From the NCBI GenBank assembly GCA_003647375.1, contig QMMS01000027.1, positions 1-25,569 on the forward strand: a stretch of 25,569 nucleotides of DNA, written 5' to 3'. The translations under genes and the position numbers were made by a program. Under the pieces are notes generated by a model, which was not told the origin of the DNA, searched no databases, and saw only the letters and a program-made list of their open reading frames with translations. The stretch's first letter is position 1, and each line of letters starts with the position of its first letter. This stretch comes from Deltaproteobacteria bacterium (lineage in GTDB: Bacteria > Desulfobacterota > Desulfobacteria > Desulfobacterales > B30-G6). Positions 14,432-22,394 of the stretch are shown in pieces.

Positions 14432-14782
14432 TTAGCAAATGCTTGGATCATACAGTTTCCTGTCCTTGAACTCCGCCTGCTTGGCATCGTTCCATTGGGC
14501 AACGGGTCGCAGATACCCTACCACCCTGCTGTAGACCTCACAATCCTGATAATTTCTCAGAACCGGATCCTTTTCAAAACAGGCATTACACTTGATCATG
14601 AACTTGTCGGAGGCAGGTTCGTACACGCTTCCCCCATCGATATGGATGCCGTCTTCTTTTGGTGTAGCCGTTACCTGGGCTTCGGACTTGCAGTCGTGAC
14701 AGGCCCCTGCCCATGCCAGGACATCTTTGTCCGCATTGTTTTCCAGTAGTTCATGAAGTCTTTTGATCGTCATTGTAGCCAT
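14432..14782 (-). CDS. Stand-alone protein like the NrdD C-terminal zinc/glycyl-radical region
   Basis: The 116-residue product carries two CxxC pairs (C28-x2-C31, C65-x2-C68), C81 and a terminal C116. They are followed by SRVVGYLRPVAQWNDAKQAE and FKDRKLYD. This closely resembles the end of class III anaerobic ribonucleotide reductase NrdD, where a four-Cys zinc site precedes R-V-x-G-Y, the glycyl-radical loop (Gly681 in E. coli). Gly89 is the equivalent position. The rest of NrdD (the active-site barrel) is absent, so this is not the reductase itself. An origin as a duplicated C-terminus, a radical spare part or an unrelated zinc protein is possible. ATG 14782 is chosen because GGAGG lies six bases upstream on the minus strand; ATG 14788 directly abuts it. 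It is convergent with the small selenoprotein candidate. Confidence 0.75.
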   Translation of the reverse strand: MATMTIKRLHELLENNADKDVLAWAGACHDCKSEAQVTATPKEDGIHIDGGSVYEPASDKFMIKCNACFEKDPVLRNYQDCEVYSRVVGYLRPVAQWNDAKQAEFKDRKLYDPSIC

Positions 14783-15096
14783 AAACATCCTCCGTTTTCA
14801 TACATTCTGTTTATTGGGTAAATATAAATAAAACCCAGGTTGGAACCAGGGGTATATTTGCATATAAGGTGGTGCAAGATTTGGATTGAAAAAGATCAGG
14901 GAGACAAAAGTCTCAACTGTGAATAAAAGAGTATAGAGCTTGATATATAGTGTGTCAAGAACCTTGTGGTACTATATGTGGTATTTTTTAAAAAATAGCC
15001 ACCACCTTAAAAGGGAGGGAACTGATAGGGTTGTATAAGCCTCGCCGGACAAGGTCTTCGGGGTATTCGAACCCTGAGTGCAGCGTAAACCTCAGT
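14783..15096. other. Gene-poor stretch with a long AT palindrome
   Basis: No gene was found. A 16-base perfect palindrome, TATTTTTT with AAAAAATA (14982-14997), is flanked by GTGG (14978-14981) and CCAC (14999-15002), making a stem of twelve pairs with one bulged G. It may be a protein site or terminator. AAGGTGGT near 14865 and ACCACCTT near 15001 are also inverted. Confidence 0.5.
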
Positions 15097-15373
15097 GTTG
15101 CAAAAGCCGGAGAGCTTCAGAGTCAAGGCGTCTGAGGGTGACGTCGTAGTTATTTACTTCGAACCCTCAGCAACGCAGGATCTGAAGTTCTCCGGCTTTC
15201 CCGCAGGGTAAACAACATGGCAAAATAGACGCCATCCTTCTTGTCCCGGCGTAGCTCGAAGAGCGAAGTCGGAAGAATTCATCTGGGGGAATATCCAGAA
15301 AATGGCGCTATCGCAACGGTATTGTATATAATAACGACTCATTATCTATACTTTGCCATGTTGTTTATGCAAC
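15097..15373. repeat. Structured dispersed repeat, copy 2 (three-way-junction fold)
   Basis: This is the same element as 5300-5555 but longer in the variable loop. The outer stem is GTTGCA (15097-15102) with TGCAAC (15368-15373). Arm B pairs CTGAGGGT (15132-15139) with ACCCTCAG (15163-15170). Arm C is the identical 15-base inverted repeat at 15210-15224 and 15352-15366. Compared with copy 1, arm B has A-T changed to G-C (CTAAGGGT/ACCCTTAG), and arm A has AAAACCGG/CCGGTTTT changed to AAAGCCGG/CCGGCTTT. Both are compensatory double changes. The loop insertion at about 15241-15275 (GGCGTAGCTCGAAGAGCG) resembles an inverted match of 4550-4567. Confidence 0.87.
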
Positions 15374-15455
15374 TATGGGGTAAAGGGCTTTTCATCATGC
15401 CAAGAAAATGATAGCTTGTCTGGTGTCAAGAGAAAAGGCATGTGAGGAATCTGAG

Positions 15456-16484
15456 ATGGCGATAGTGGGAAAGCACAATTCGATTACGGACGTAGCCGGA
15501 ATAATGGCCGGAAATTACACGAACAAAGTGGCCGCCAGTGGTGTGACGGTTATTTTGTGTAAGGAGGGGGCTGTTGCCGGGGTTGATGTTCGGGGGTCTG
15601 CTCCCGGTACCCGTGAAACCGATCTTCTGAACCCGATCAACCTGGTGGAGAGTGTACAGGCAGTGGTGCTTTCCGGAGGTTCTGTCTATGGCCTGGCGGC
15701 TTCCGACGGGGTCGTTCGTTGGCTGGCGGATAGACATCTTGGATTTCCCATGGATGAAGATGAGAACCACGTAGTGCCCATTGTGCCTGCTGCGGTCTTG
15801 TGTGACCTGGGGCGGGGTGCTGATTTTATTCCTCCGATTCAAGCAGATTGGGGTGCCAGGGCTTGTGACGCTGCTCACAATGGCCCTCTTTCGGAAGGCT
15901 GTCTAGGCGCAGGTACAGGGGCAGTGTCCGGCGCCATTAAGGGCGGTTTGGGATCAGCAAGTCTTGTGATGGCACATGGGATTACCATGGCAGCTGTTGT
16001 AGCTGTCAACTCGTTCGGATCGGTAGTAAACCCGGATACGGGTATGATATGGGAGCGGGATACGGGGATAAAGAATGAGTATGGTGATCAGGGAAAAAGA
16101 AGCGTCCGGCTGCCTCAACAACTGCCGGCGCCGCCCATTGCCAATACAACCATCGGTATTGTCGCAACCGATGCAAAGATAACCAAGGCCCAGGCTAAGA
16201 AAATTGCGCAGATGGCACACGATGGTCTGGCACGGGCCGTGAGACCGTCACACACCATGTTTGATGGGGATACCCTCTTTTGCCTGGCAACCGGCAAGAG
16301 AGTGCTGCCGGATACTCAGGGTGTCCTGGCCGGTAATAAGGCCCAGGCCATGAACGATATGGGTCATGCTGCTGCCGAATGCATGTCGAGAGCCATTGTT
16401 CATGGAATCCTTGCTGCTGAAACCCACGGGGATTTCATGGCATTCAGGGACCTGCCGGATAGAGCAATAAGCAGTAAGCTGTAA
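15456..16484 (+). CDS. P1-family (S58, DmpA-like) peptidase
   Basis: The 342-residue product has the family's N-terminal I-T-D-V-x-G-I-x-x-G-N pattern, VVLSGGSVYGLAASDGVVRW (about residues 70-89, the conserved GGS-x-x-G-L-A-A block), the Gly-rich GAGTGAVSGAIKGGLGSAS, and VVAVNSFGSVVNPDTG. Members such as DmpA and BapA are Ntn hydrolases that self-cleave to expose a Ser nucleophile; Asn185-Ser186 is the likely position here, by family analogy. They act as aminopeptidases, amidases or esterases. An upstream ATG at 15408 adds 16 residues, but GAGG at 15444-15447 eight bases before ATG 15456 supports the shorter form. The last codons coincide with a heptamer repeat (16463-16490), so the end may be altered. 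A peptide importer follows. Confidence 0.9.
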   Translation: MAIVGKHNSITDVAGIMAGNYTNKVAASGVTVILCKEGAVAGVDVRGSAPGTRETDLLNPINLVESVQAVVLSGGSVYGLAASDGVVRWLADRHLGFPMDEDENHVVPIVPAAVLCDLGRGADFIPPIQADWGARACDAAHNGPLSEGCLGAGTGAVSGAIKGGLGSASLVMAHGITMAAVVAVNSFGSVVNPDTGMIWERDTGIKNEYGDQGKRSVRLPQQLPAPPIANTTIGIVATDAKITKAQAKKIAQMAHDGLARAVRPSHTMFDGDTLFCLATGKRVLPDTQGVLAGNKAQAMNDMGHAAAECMSRAIVHGILAAETHGDFMAFRDLPDRAISSKL

Positions 16485-16490
16485 GCAATA
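16463..16490. repeat. Degenerate heptamer tandem repeat at the peptidase 3' end
   Basis: Units AGCAATA, AGCAGTA, AGCTGTA and AGCAATA run from 16463 to 16490. It overlaps the last seven codons and the stop (TAA 16482-16484) of the peptidase, so those residues come from the repeat. Confidence 0.75.
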
Positions 16491-16685
16491 AACAGACCTA
16501 TGGCTCAAACAGCTCAAATTGCCATCGGATCACCCATTTCGCCCTATCAAGATGAAAACCAAAAGTTGGGTCAAGACTTATCCCCTTGAATCTCATCGAA
16601 AAATACCCTATAGTCCACCGATCATTGTCAAAGATATCCTGACGTGATGTGAATTATTTATCATCAGAGCCCATGAGGAGACCCC

Positions 16686-18182
16686 ATGAAGAAAATTGTA
16701 TTTCTCGTCCTGTTGCTGGTTTTTTTCATTCCTGTGTTTCATGCCGTGGCAGCGAGTCCGCAAAAAGGAGGCAGCCTGACTGTCTGTCAACCAGCGGAAC
16801 CGTTGGGACTCGACCCCACAGCCAATACGGCTTCTGCCATCGACAGGGTGGTGTATGCGAATATCTTCGAAGGGCTCATCAAGGTCGACAGCAACGGCCG
16901 GTTTGTACCGGGATTGGCCACGGACTGGTCGGTGTCATTTGACGGGCTTACCTATGATTTCATTCTTCGAAAAGAGGTACGGTTTCACAATGGTGAACCG
17001 TTTGATGCGCAGGTGGCCAAATGGAATCTTGAACGAGCCATGGGTGAAGGGACTGTCAATCCACATCCGGAGTATTTCAGGGGCATTCAGAATATCGATA
17101 TAATTGATACCGATACCCTTCGTGTCGTACTCAAGGAAGTGGATGCTCTGTTCATCGCCCACATGGCCGAAGGAGATGCCGTGATGCTCCCCATGAAGAG
17201 CTACGAGTCAGCCAAGTCAAACCCCATCGGAACCGGGCCTTTCAGGTTCGTCGAGTGGGTGCGGGGAGACCGTGTGGAAATGCGGCGCTTTGACGGTTAC
17301 TGGGATCCGGCACTTCCTTATCTGGACAGGGTGACCTTTAAATTTATTGGTGATACCAGTGCCCAGATAGCAGCACTTAAAGCCGGCGATATCGATGTCA
17401 TCGGTTATATCGGTGCGCCGGAGTCGGTGATAGCGTTGTCAAAGGACCCACGGTTCAAGGTTTTTGCCGGCTCGACTACCGGCGAAGTCATCATGTCCAC
17501 CAACAATAAGACCAAACCATTTGACGATGTGCGTGTTCGACAGGCCATGGCATATGCCATAGACCGGCAGACGGTTGTGGACCTGGTGATGTTCGGTTAT
17601 GGCACACCTATCGGCTCACACTGGTCCCCGTCGACCCCCTATTATGTCGATTTAACGGACAGATTTTCCTATAACCCGGAGAAAGCCAGAGAGTTGTTGA
17701 AAGCGGCAGGTTTCCCGGATGGCTTTGATGCCACCATCAAACTACCGGCTATCTACAGCTACTCCAAAAGAGCGGGTGAAGTCATTGCAGATATGCTTGG
17801 GAAAGTCGGTATCCGGTTGAAGATTGAAATTGTGGAATGGGGCCAGTGGATTGACCGGATATTCAAGAAAAGAGAATACCAGCTGACCATGATTGGTCAT
17901 GTCGAGGCATGGGATATCGGCATCTATGCGAATCCGGACTATTACTTTCAGTATGACTCTCAGGCATTCAGAGATGCATATGCAAAGGCTCTAAAAGCAC
18001 CCAATGAAGAAGAGAAGGCCCAATGGTTCGGTAGGTGCCAGGAAATTATCGCCGATGATGCCGTCAATGGCTATTTGTTTTCGGTATCGGGCTTGCCTAC
18101 CATGAAAAAGAAGGTCATGGGCTGGTGGGAGAACTATCCAACTGTGGCTCTGGATTGTACCCGGGTGTGGCTCGAAAAGTAA
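16686..18182 (+). CDS. Peptide-type ABC transporter periplasmic solute-binding protein (SBP family 5)
   Basis: The 498-residue protein has a clear signal peptide: two lysines, a hydrophobic core (residues 4-18) and AVAA just before residue 24, with no lipobox, so it should be free in the periplasm. The mature part shows family 5 features: GLDPTANTASAIDRVVYANI, LATDWSVSFDGLTYDFILRK, VRFHNGEPFDA, and a later R-Q-A-M-A-Y-A-I-D-R. Family 5 proteins bind oligopeptides, dipeptides, nickel, or other solutes. The ligand is not fixed by sequence; the adjacent aminopeptidase favours peptides. GAGGAG before ATG 16686 supports the start. The permease gene follows after 85 bases. Confidence 0.92.
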   Translation: MKKIVFLVLLLVFFIPVFHAVAASPQKGGSLTVCQPAEPLGLDPTANTASAIDRVVYANIFEGLIKVDSNGRFVPGLATDWSVSFDGLTYDFILRKEVRFHNGEPFDAQVAKWNLERAMGEGTVNPHPEYFRGIQNIDIIDTDTLRVVLKEVDALFIAHMAEGDAVMLPMKSYESAKSNPIGTGPFRFVEWVRGDRVEMRRFDGYWDPALPYLDRVTFKFIGDTSAQIAALKAGDIDVIGYIGAPESVIALSKDPRFKVFAGSTTGEVIMSTNNKTKPFDDVRVRQAMAYAIDRQTVVDLVMFGYGTPIGSHWSPSTPYYVDLTDRFSYNPEKARELLKAAGFPDGFDATIKLPAIYSYSKRAGEVIADMLGKVGIRLKIEIVEWGQWIDRIFKKREYQLTMIGHVEAWDIGIYANPDYYFQYDSQAFRDAYAKALKAPNEEEKAQWFGRCQEIIADDAVNGYLFSVSGLPTMKKKVMGWWENYPTVALDCTRVWLEK

Positions 18183-18267
18183 AACCTTGTCTATGCTCGT
18201 GTAACGATTTTATGTTAGAATTTGTTTCGTATTTCGGTTTTCGAATTTAAAATTATTTCAATGTGAT

Positions 18268-19215
18268 ATGTCAAAATATCTCATCAAAAAAATCTTCACC
18301 CTTGGTATTCTTCTGTTCCTGGTTTCATGGATTGTTTTTGCGGTTCTGTTTATCCTGCCCGGTGATCCGGCCCAGATTATCCTGGGTATCAATGCAACGC
18401 CGGAGACCCTGGCCAATCTGAGAAGTGAACTGGGTCTCGACCAACCCTTTTGGACTCAGTATATGAACTGGATCGGTCGTACACTTTCCGGTATCGGCAG
18501 TCGCTCTATCCATTATGATGTACCTGTGTTCGATTTGATCCTTTCCCGTCTGGCCGTCACGGGTCCGCTGGCGTTCATGGCCATGATAATCGCCGTGGCC
18601 ATTTCTCTGCCCCTGGGAATATTTGCGGCACGTCACCAGAATCGGACCGGCGATATCTCGGTGATGACGTTCACACAACTGGGCCTGGCAATACCTGAAT
18701 TCTGGCTGGGAATTTTGTTGATACTCTTTTTTTCCGTTAAGTTGGGGTTGTTCCCAGCGGGTGGATTTCCAGGGTGGATGGCCGATTTCCGGGGGTCTTT
18801 TAAGTCGCTGCTCTTGCCGGCATTTGCCCTGGGGGTTGTCCGTGCATCCATTCTCACCCGCGTAACCCGTTCGTCTGTTCTGGATGTGCTGCAAGAGGAT
18901 TATATTCGCACTGCCAGAGCAAAGGGGCTCCGGGAAAGAACCGTTCTGTATGTGCATGCATTGCGGAATGCACTTATTCCCGTGCTAACCATTCTCGGTC
19001 TTCAGATGGGGCAGTTGTTGGCCGGCGCCATCATCATTGAAAATGTTTTCTACCTGCCCGGGCTTGGGCGTCTGGTGTTCCAGGCGATCGGGCAAAGAGA
19101 TTTGCCGGTTGTTCGGGAAATCGTCCTGTTTATGGCTGCAGCGGTGGTCATTGTTCACTTTCTCGTGGACCTGGCATACGCAGTCATCGATCCCAGAATA
19201 AGACTTGAAAGATGA
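18268..19215 (+). CDS. Peptide ABC transporter permease, DppB/OppB type
   Basis: The 315-residue protein has an N-terminal helix (about 10-30), then five further hydrophobic segments. It carries the EAA loop, EDYIRTARAKGLRERTVLYV followed by HALRNALIPVL, which contacts the ATPases. The GDP motif (LPGDPAQIILG, residues 30-40) and the end E-N-V-F-Y-L-P-G-L-G-R are typical of DppB. It forms the inner membrane channel with the next gene. Its TGA overlaps the next ATG by four bases, showing translational coupling. No strong ribosome binding site precedes ATG 18268. Confidence 0.93.
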   Translation: MSKYLIKKIFTLGILLFLVSWIVFAVLFILPGDPAQIILGINATPETLANLRSELGLDQPFWTQYMNWIGRTLSGIGSRSIHYDVPVFDLILSRLAVTGPLAFMAMIIAVAISLPLGIFAARHQNRTGDISVMTFTQLGLAIPEFWLGILLILFFSVKLGLFPAGGFPGWMADFRGSFKSLLLPAFALGVVRASILTRVTRSSVLDVLQEDYIRTARAKGLRERTVLYVHALRNALIPVLTILGLQMGQLLAGAIIIENVFYLPGLGRLVFQAIGQRDLPVVREIVLFMAAAVVIVHFLVDLAYAVIDPRIRLER

Positions 19216-20027
19216 AGAAGCCTTTAAAAAATCTTAACTTCAGATGCGGACTTGTGTTAACAGCCGTAGTTGTTCTGGCAGCGGCCATCAGTCTTGTTTG
19301 GACGCCTTATGAGGCCAACATAATGAATCCCGGACACCGGCTGGAGGCGCCATCTTTTCGCCATCTTCTGGGTACGGACCAATACGGACGGGATGTTATG
19401 TCCCGCGTCATGGTGGGTGCCGTCAACTCGATTGCCGTGGGTCTGGCAACTGTTGCTATCGGTATGATGGCGGGAGTTGCCCTGGGTTTGATTGCGGCAT
19501 ACTTCGGGAAATGGGCGGACGAGTCCATTATGCGGTTTTCCGACCTGCTCTTCGGGTTCCCGGCCGTTTTGACAGCCATACTTATCTCTGCCATATGGGG
19601 GCCCTCTATCAGCAATGTTATGGTGGCCATCGGTATTTTTTATATTCCAGTTTTTGCCAGGCTCACCAGAGCTGTAGCCTTGACTATATGGGGTCGTGAA
19701 TTTATTGATGCAGCCCGTGCCAGCGGCGCCAGTGAGTGGTCCATCACCATTCGCCATGTACTGCCGAATTTAATATCTCCTCTGATTATCCAGGCCACCA
19801 TTCAATTTGCTGTTGCTATTCTGGCCGAGGCAGGCTTGAGCTATCTGGGGCTCGGTACCCAGCCGCCTCATGCCTCGTGGGGTAGGATGCTTTACGAAGC
19901 ACAGACATTTATGGAGATTTCACCCTGGATGTCGATCTTTCCAGGCGTTGCCATCGCCTGGACCGTGCTCGGTTTTAACCTTCTCGGCGATGGTATCCGG
20001 GACAATCTGGATCCGTATATGCTATGA
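19212..20027 (+). CDS. Peptide ABC transporter permease, DppC/OppC type
   Basis: The 271-residue protein carries the DppC pattern: HLLGTDQYGRDVMSRVMVGA (residues about 50-69), five or six membrane segments, the EAA loop REFIDAARASGASEWSITIR, and LSYLGLGTQPPHASWGRML near the end. It pairs with the upstream permease to form the translocation pathway. Its start ATG at 19212 overlaps the preceding stop by four bases. The length is slightly shorter than E. coli DppC (300), mainly at the N-terminus. Confidence 0.93.
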   Translation: MKKPLKNLNFRCGLVLTAVVVLAAAISLVWTPYEANIMNPGHRLEAPSFRHLLGTDQYGRDVMSRVMVGAVNSIAVGLATVAIGMMAGVALGLIAAYFGKWADESIMRFSDLLFGFPAVLTAILISAIWGPSISNVMVAIGIFYIPVFARLTRAVALTIWGREFIDAARASGASEWSITIRHVLPNLISPLIIQATIQFAVAILAEAGLSYLGLGTQPPHASWGRMLYEAQTFMEISPWMSIFPGVAIAWTVLGFNLLGDGIRDNLDPYML

Positions 20028-20053
20028 GCAATAAGTTTTCAAGCCTTAATCTG

Positions 20054-20082
20054 CTTACCACTTACTTCTTACTGCTTACTGC
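20054..20082. repeat. Degenerate heptamer tandem repeat before the dppD-like gene
   Basis: Units CTTACCA, CTTACTT, CTTACTG and CTTACTG run from 20054 to 20081, then C. It sits between the DppC and DppD-type genes, 16 bases before the ATG at 20098, close to the ribosome binding site. Confidence 0.75.
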
Positions 20083-20097
20083 GAACAGGTAACTGCA

Positions 20098-21084
20098 ATG
20101 CCTTCAACGCTTCTAAAAATCCAAGATCTGTCTGTTTCCTTTGATACACCACAAGGTGTTCGGGGAGCGGTGGACCACGTGTCCTTTTCCATGGAGGAAG
20201 GGGAAACCCTGGGACTCGTGGGGGAATCCGGATGTGGCAAGAGTGTAACGGCCCTGAGTATTCTCGGCCTGGTGGATATGACAACGGGCGTCGTCGAATC
20301 CGGTCGCATTCTGTTCAGAGGGGAAAATCTTCTGAGCATCAGCCCGGAAGCACTGCGTCGATTGCGGGGTAACGATATTTCGATGGTTTTTCAGGAACCT
20401 ATGACATCTCTTAACCCGATCCTTCCTGTGGGCAGACAGATTGCCGAACCCCTCATGGTCCATCAGGGACTGTCAAAAACCGAAGCCTACGCGTCGGCGG
20501 CGACATGGCTGGAATGTGTTAAAATACCGATGGCCCGGAAGCGGATGAAGGAATATCCTCACCAACTTTCCGGCGGTATGCGTCAGCGTGTGATGATCGC
20601 CATGGCCATGATCTGCAGACCCGGTCTTTTAATTGCAGACGAGCCCACCACCGCGCTGGATGTGAGTACTCAGGCGCAAATACTTACCCTTATCGAAAAT
20701 CTCAAGGCCGATTTCAAGATGTCTGTGTTGTTTATAACGCACGACCTGGGTATTGTGGCCCAGACGGCCAACCGGGTGGTGGTCATGTATGCCGGACAGA
20801 TTGTAGAGACGGCGCCGGTTACTGACATATTTGACAAGCCCGCACATCCTTATACAAAGGGGTTACTGAAGTCCATACCTCGGATGGGAACATCCACAAA
20901 TGGGCCCAAAAAGCGGTTGCAGGAGATACGGGGTTCACTGCCCTCCCTGTACAAACCCATATCCGGATGCAGGTTCGCAGACAGATGCCCCGAGGTCTTT
21001 GAACCGTGCAGACAAAAAAGACCTGTCCTGTTGCCGGTTCAGGATGATCAGCAGGCGAGATGCTGGCTCTATGCATCATCCTAA
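20098..21084 (+). CDS. Peptide ABC transporter ATP-binding protein, DppD/OppD type
   Basis: The 328-residue protein has Walker A GESGCGKS (residues 42-49), Q99 in the Q-loop, signature LSGGMRQ (157-163), Walker B LLIADEP (177-183), D-loop TALD and H-loop ITHD. The C-terminal oligopeptide domain carries the expected cysteine cluster GCRFADRCPEVFEPC and a later C-W-L-Y, which in DppD holds an iron-sulfur cluster. It hydrolyses ATP in complex with the second ATPase. The ribosome site is only AGGT, 11 bases upstream. A 305-base repeat-rich gap separates it from the partner ATPase, although the pair is normally adjacent. Confidence 0.93.
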   Translation: MPSTLLKIQDLSVSFDTPQGVRGAVDHVSFSMEEGETLGLVGESGCGKSVTALSILGLVDMTTGVVESGRILFRGENLLSISPEALRRLRGNDISMVFQEPMTSLNPILPVGRQIAEPLMVHQGLSKTEAYASAATWLECVKIPMARKRMKEYPHQLSGGMRQRVMIAMAMICRPGLLIADEPTTALDVSTQAQILTLIENLKADFKMSVLFITHDLGIVAQTANRVVVMYAGQIVETAPVTDIFDKPAHPYTKGLLKSIPRMGTSTNGPKKRLQEIRGSLPSLYKPISGCRFADRCPEVFEPCRQKRPVLLPVQDDQQARCWLYASS

Positions 21085-21307
21085 TGAGTTCATTGAGTTT
21101 GTTGAGTTTTTTGGGTTGTTGGATCGGGGAAGTGTTGTTATCTAATTCAGATTCCCTTGCTAACCCCACGGCCCCAATAAACGGGGATTTCCGCTTCGCT
21201 CCAACAAGCTACGGGGAATGTGCTTGCTGTTGCGGTTTGGTCACAAACAAGTCAACCGACTGCCATAGACAACGCAATAAACTCAAAGAACCCAAAAAAC
21301 CCAAAGA
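21085..21307. repeat. Inverted pair of nonamer repeat runs between the ATPase genes
   Basis: Left run, plus-strand units TGAGTTCAT, TGAGTTTGT, TGAGTTTTT, TGGGTTGTT (21085-21120). Right run, complementary-type units ACTCAAAGA, ACCCAAAAA, ACCCAAAGA (21281-21307). The nine-base period is the same on opposite strands. In between, GGGATTTCCGCTTCGCTC and AGCTACGG resemble 4607-4640. No gene occurs in this interval, and no promoter is convincing. Confidence 0.7.
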
Positions 21308-21389
21308 ACATATAACCAAGTTTAAAGGGTTACACGATAACATAAACGTTTTGTAACCGTTAAGTGACCTATTGTTGGAATCGAGAGAC

Positions 21390-22394
21390 ATGCCACAACA
21401 ACCCATACTTGATGTTCAGGACATCGTTAAATACTTTCCTTTGACGGGTGGTCTCTGGTCAAAGCCGAAATCCCTGATAAAAGCGGTTGATGGTGTGTCT
21501 TTCCAGATACACAAAGGTGAAAGCTTTGGCCTTGTGGGTGAATCCGGATGTGGTAAAACCACCCTGGGCCGCATCATACTTCGACTTCTGGAGCCTACTT
21601 CCGGGAGCATCCGGCTTAATGGCGTGGAGATTACCCACCTGAATCGAAGAGAGATGCGATCCCTTCGCCGAGATGTGCAGATGATTTTTCAGGATCCCCA
21701 GGCAAGTCTGGATCCAAGGATGACGGTGGCGTCGATTGTCACGGAACCCCTGCGTTCGTTTCAGAAGGTCGGCAAACAGCAACTTTACAACAGGGCGGTG
21801 AATCTGTTGGAAAAAGTCGGCCTGAAGGCAGCTGATCTGGACAAATATCCCCATGCCTTTTCAGGCGGCGAGAGGCAGCGTATCGGTATTGCCAGGGCCC
21901 TTTGTCTTAACCCGGGCCTGATAGTCGCCGACGAGCCGGTCAGTGCCCTCGACATGTCCATTCAAGCCCAGGTGTTGAACCTTTTGGCGGACCTCAAGGC
22001 GTCATTTGATTTTTCCAGTTTGATCATTTCTCATGATTTGAGTGTGGTCAATCACATGTGTGACCGTATTGCCGTCATGTACCTAGGTATTATCGTGGAG
22101 ATGGCGCCATCAACCATGTTCAGCCGCGTTCAGCGGCACCCCTATACAGCGGCGCTTGTTTCCGCAGTCCCCATACCGGATCCACACCGAAAACAGTCAC
22201 CTGTTACCCTGGAGGGAGAGGTTCCCAGTCCTGTTGACCCGCCTTCCGGGTGTTTGTTTCATACGAGATGCCCGTATTGTTTTGACCGCTGCCGGGTGGA
22301 GCGGCCGACACTCACAGTGGCGACACCGGGGCACACGGTTGCCTGTTGGCTAAATAGCGGACGAGGCCTCGAACCGAATGTTTCACGGCACTGA
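21390..22394 (+). CDS. Peptide ABC transporter ATP-binding protein, DppF/OppF type
   Basis: From ATG 21390 the product has 334 residues. Walker A GESGCGKT (50-57), signature FSGGERQ (157-163), Walker B LIVADEP (177-183) and ISHDLSVV (H-loop) are all intact. The C-terminal domain has the Cys-rich SGCLFHTRCPYCFDRC and VACWL. It heterodimerises with the DppD-type protein. A TTG at 21372 would add six residues but has no support, so the internal ATG (M-P-Q-Q-P-I-L-D-V) is preferred. The last 83 bases overlap the minus-strand Gfo/Idh/MocA remnant. Confidence 0.92.
   Translation: MPQQPILDVQDIVKYFPLTGGLWSKPKSLIKAVDGVSFQIHKGESFGLVGESGCGKTTLGRIILRLLEPTSGSIRLNGVEITHLNRREMRSLRRDVQMIFQDPQASLDPRMTVASIVTEPLRSFQKVGKQQLYNRAVNLLEKVGLKAADLDKYPHAFSGGERQRIGIARALCLNPGLIVADEPVSALDMSIQAQVLNLLADLKASFDFSSLIISHDLSVVNHMCDRIAVMYLGIIVEMAPSTMFSRVQRHPYTAALVSAVPIPDPHRKQSPVTLEGEVPSPVDPPSGCLFHTRCPYCFDRCRVERPTLTVATPGHTVACWLNSGRGLEPNVSRH

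Noticed and set aside
16485..16685. Regulatory element in the gap between the peptidase and solute-binding protein
   Set aside because: Only a weak TTGTCA near 16625 and no clear -10 or terminator; the genes may be co-transcribed.
18325..18957. 210-residue open frame on the minus strand within the DppB-type gene
   Set aside because: It is antisense to a clear permease gene, rich in His/Gln/Arg with no family resemblance, and has no ribosome binding site.
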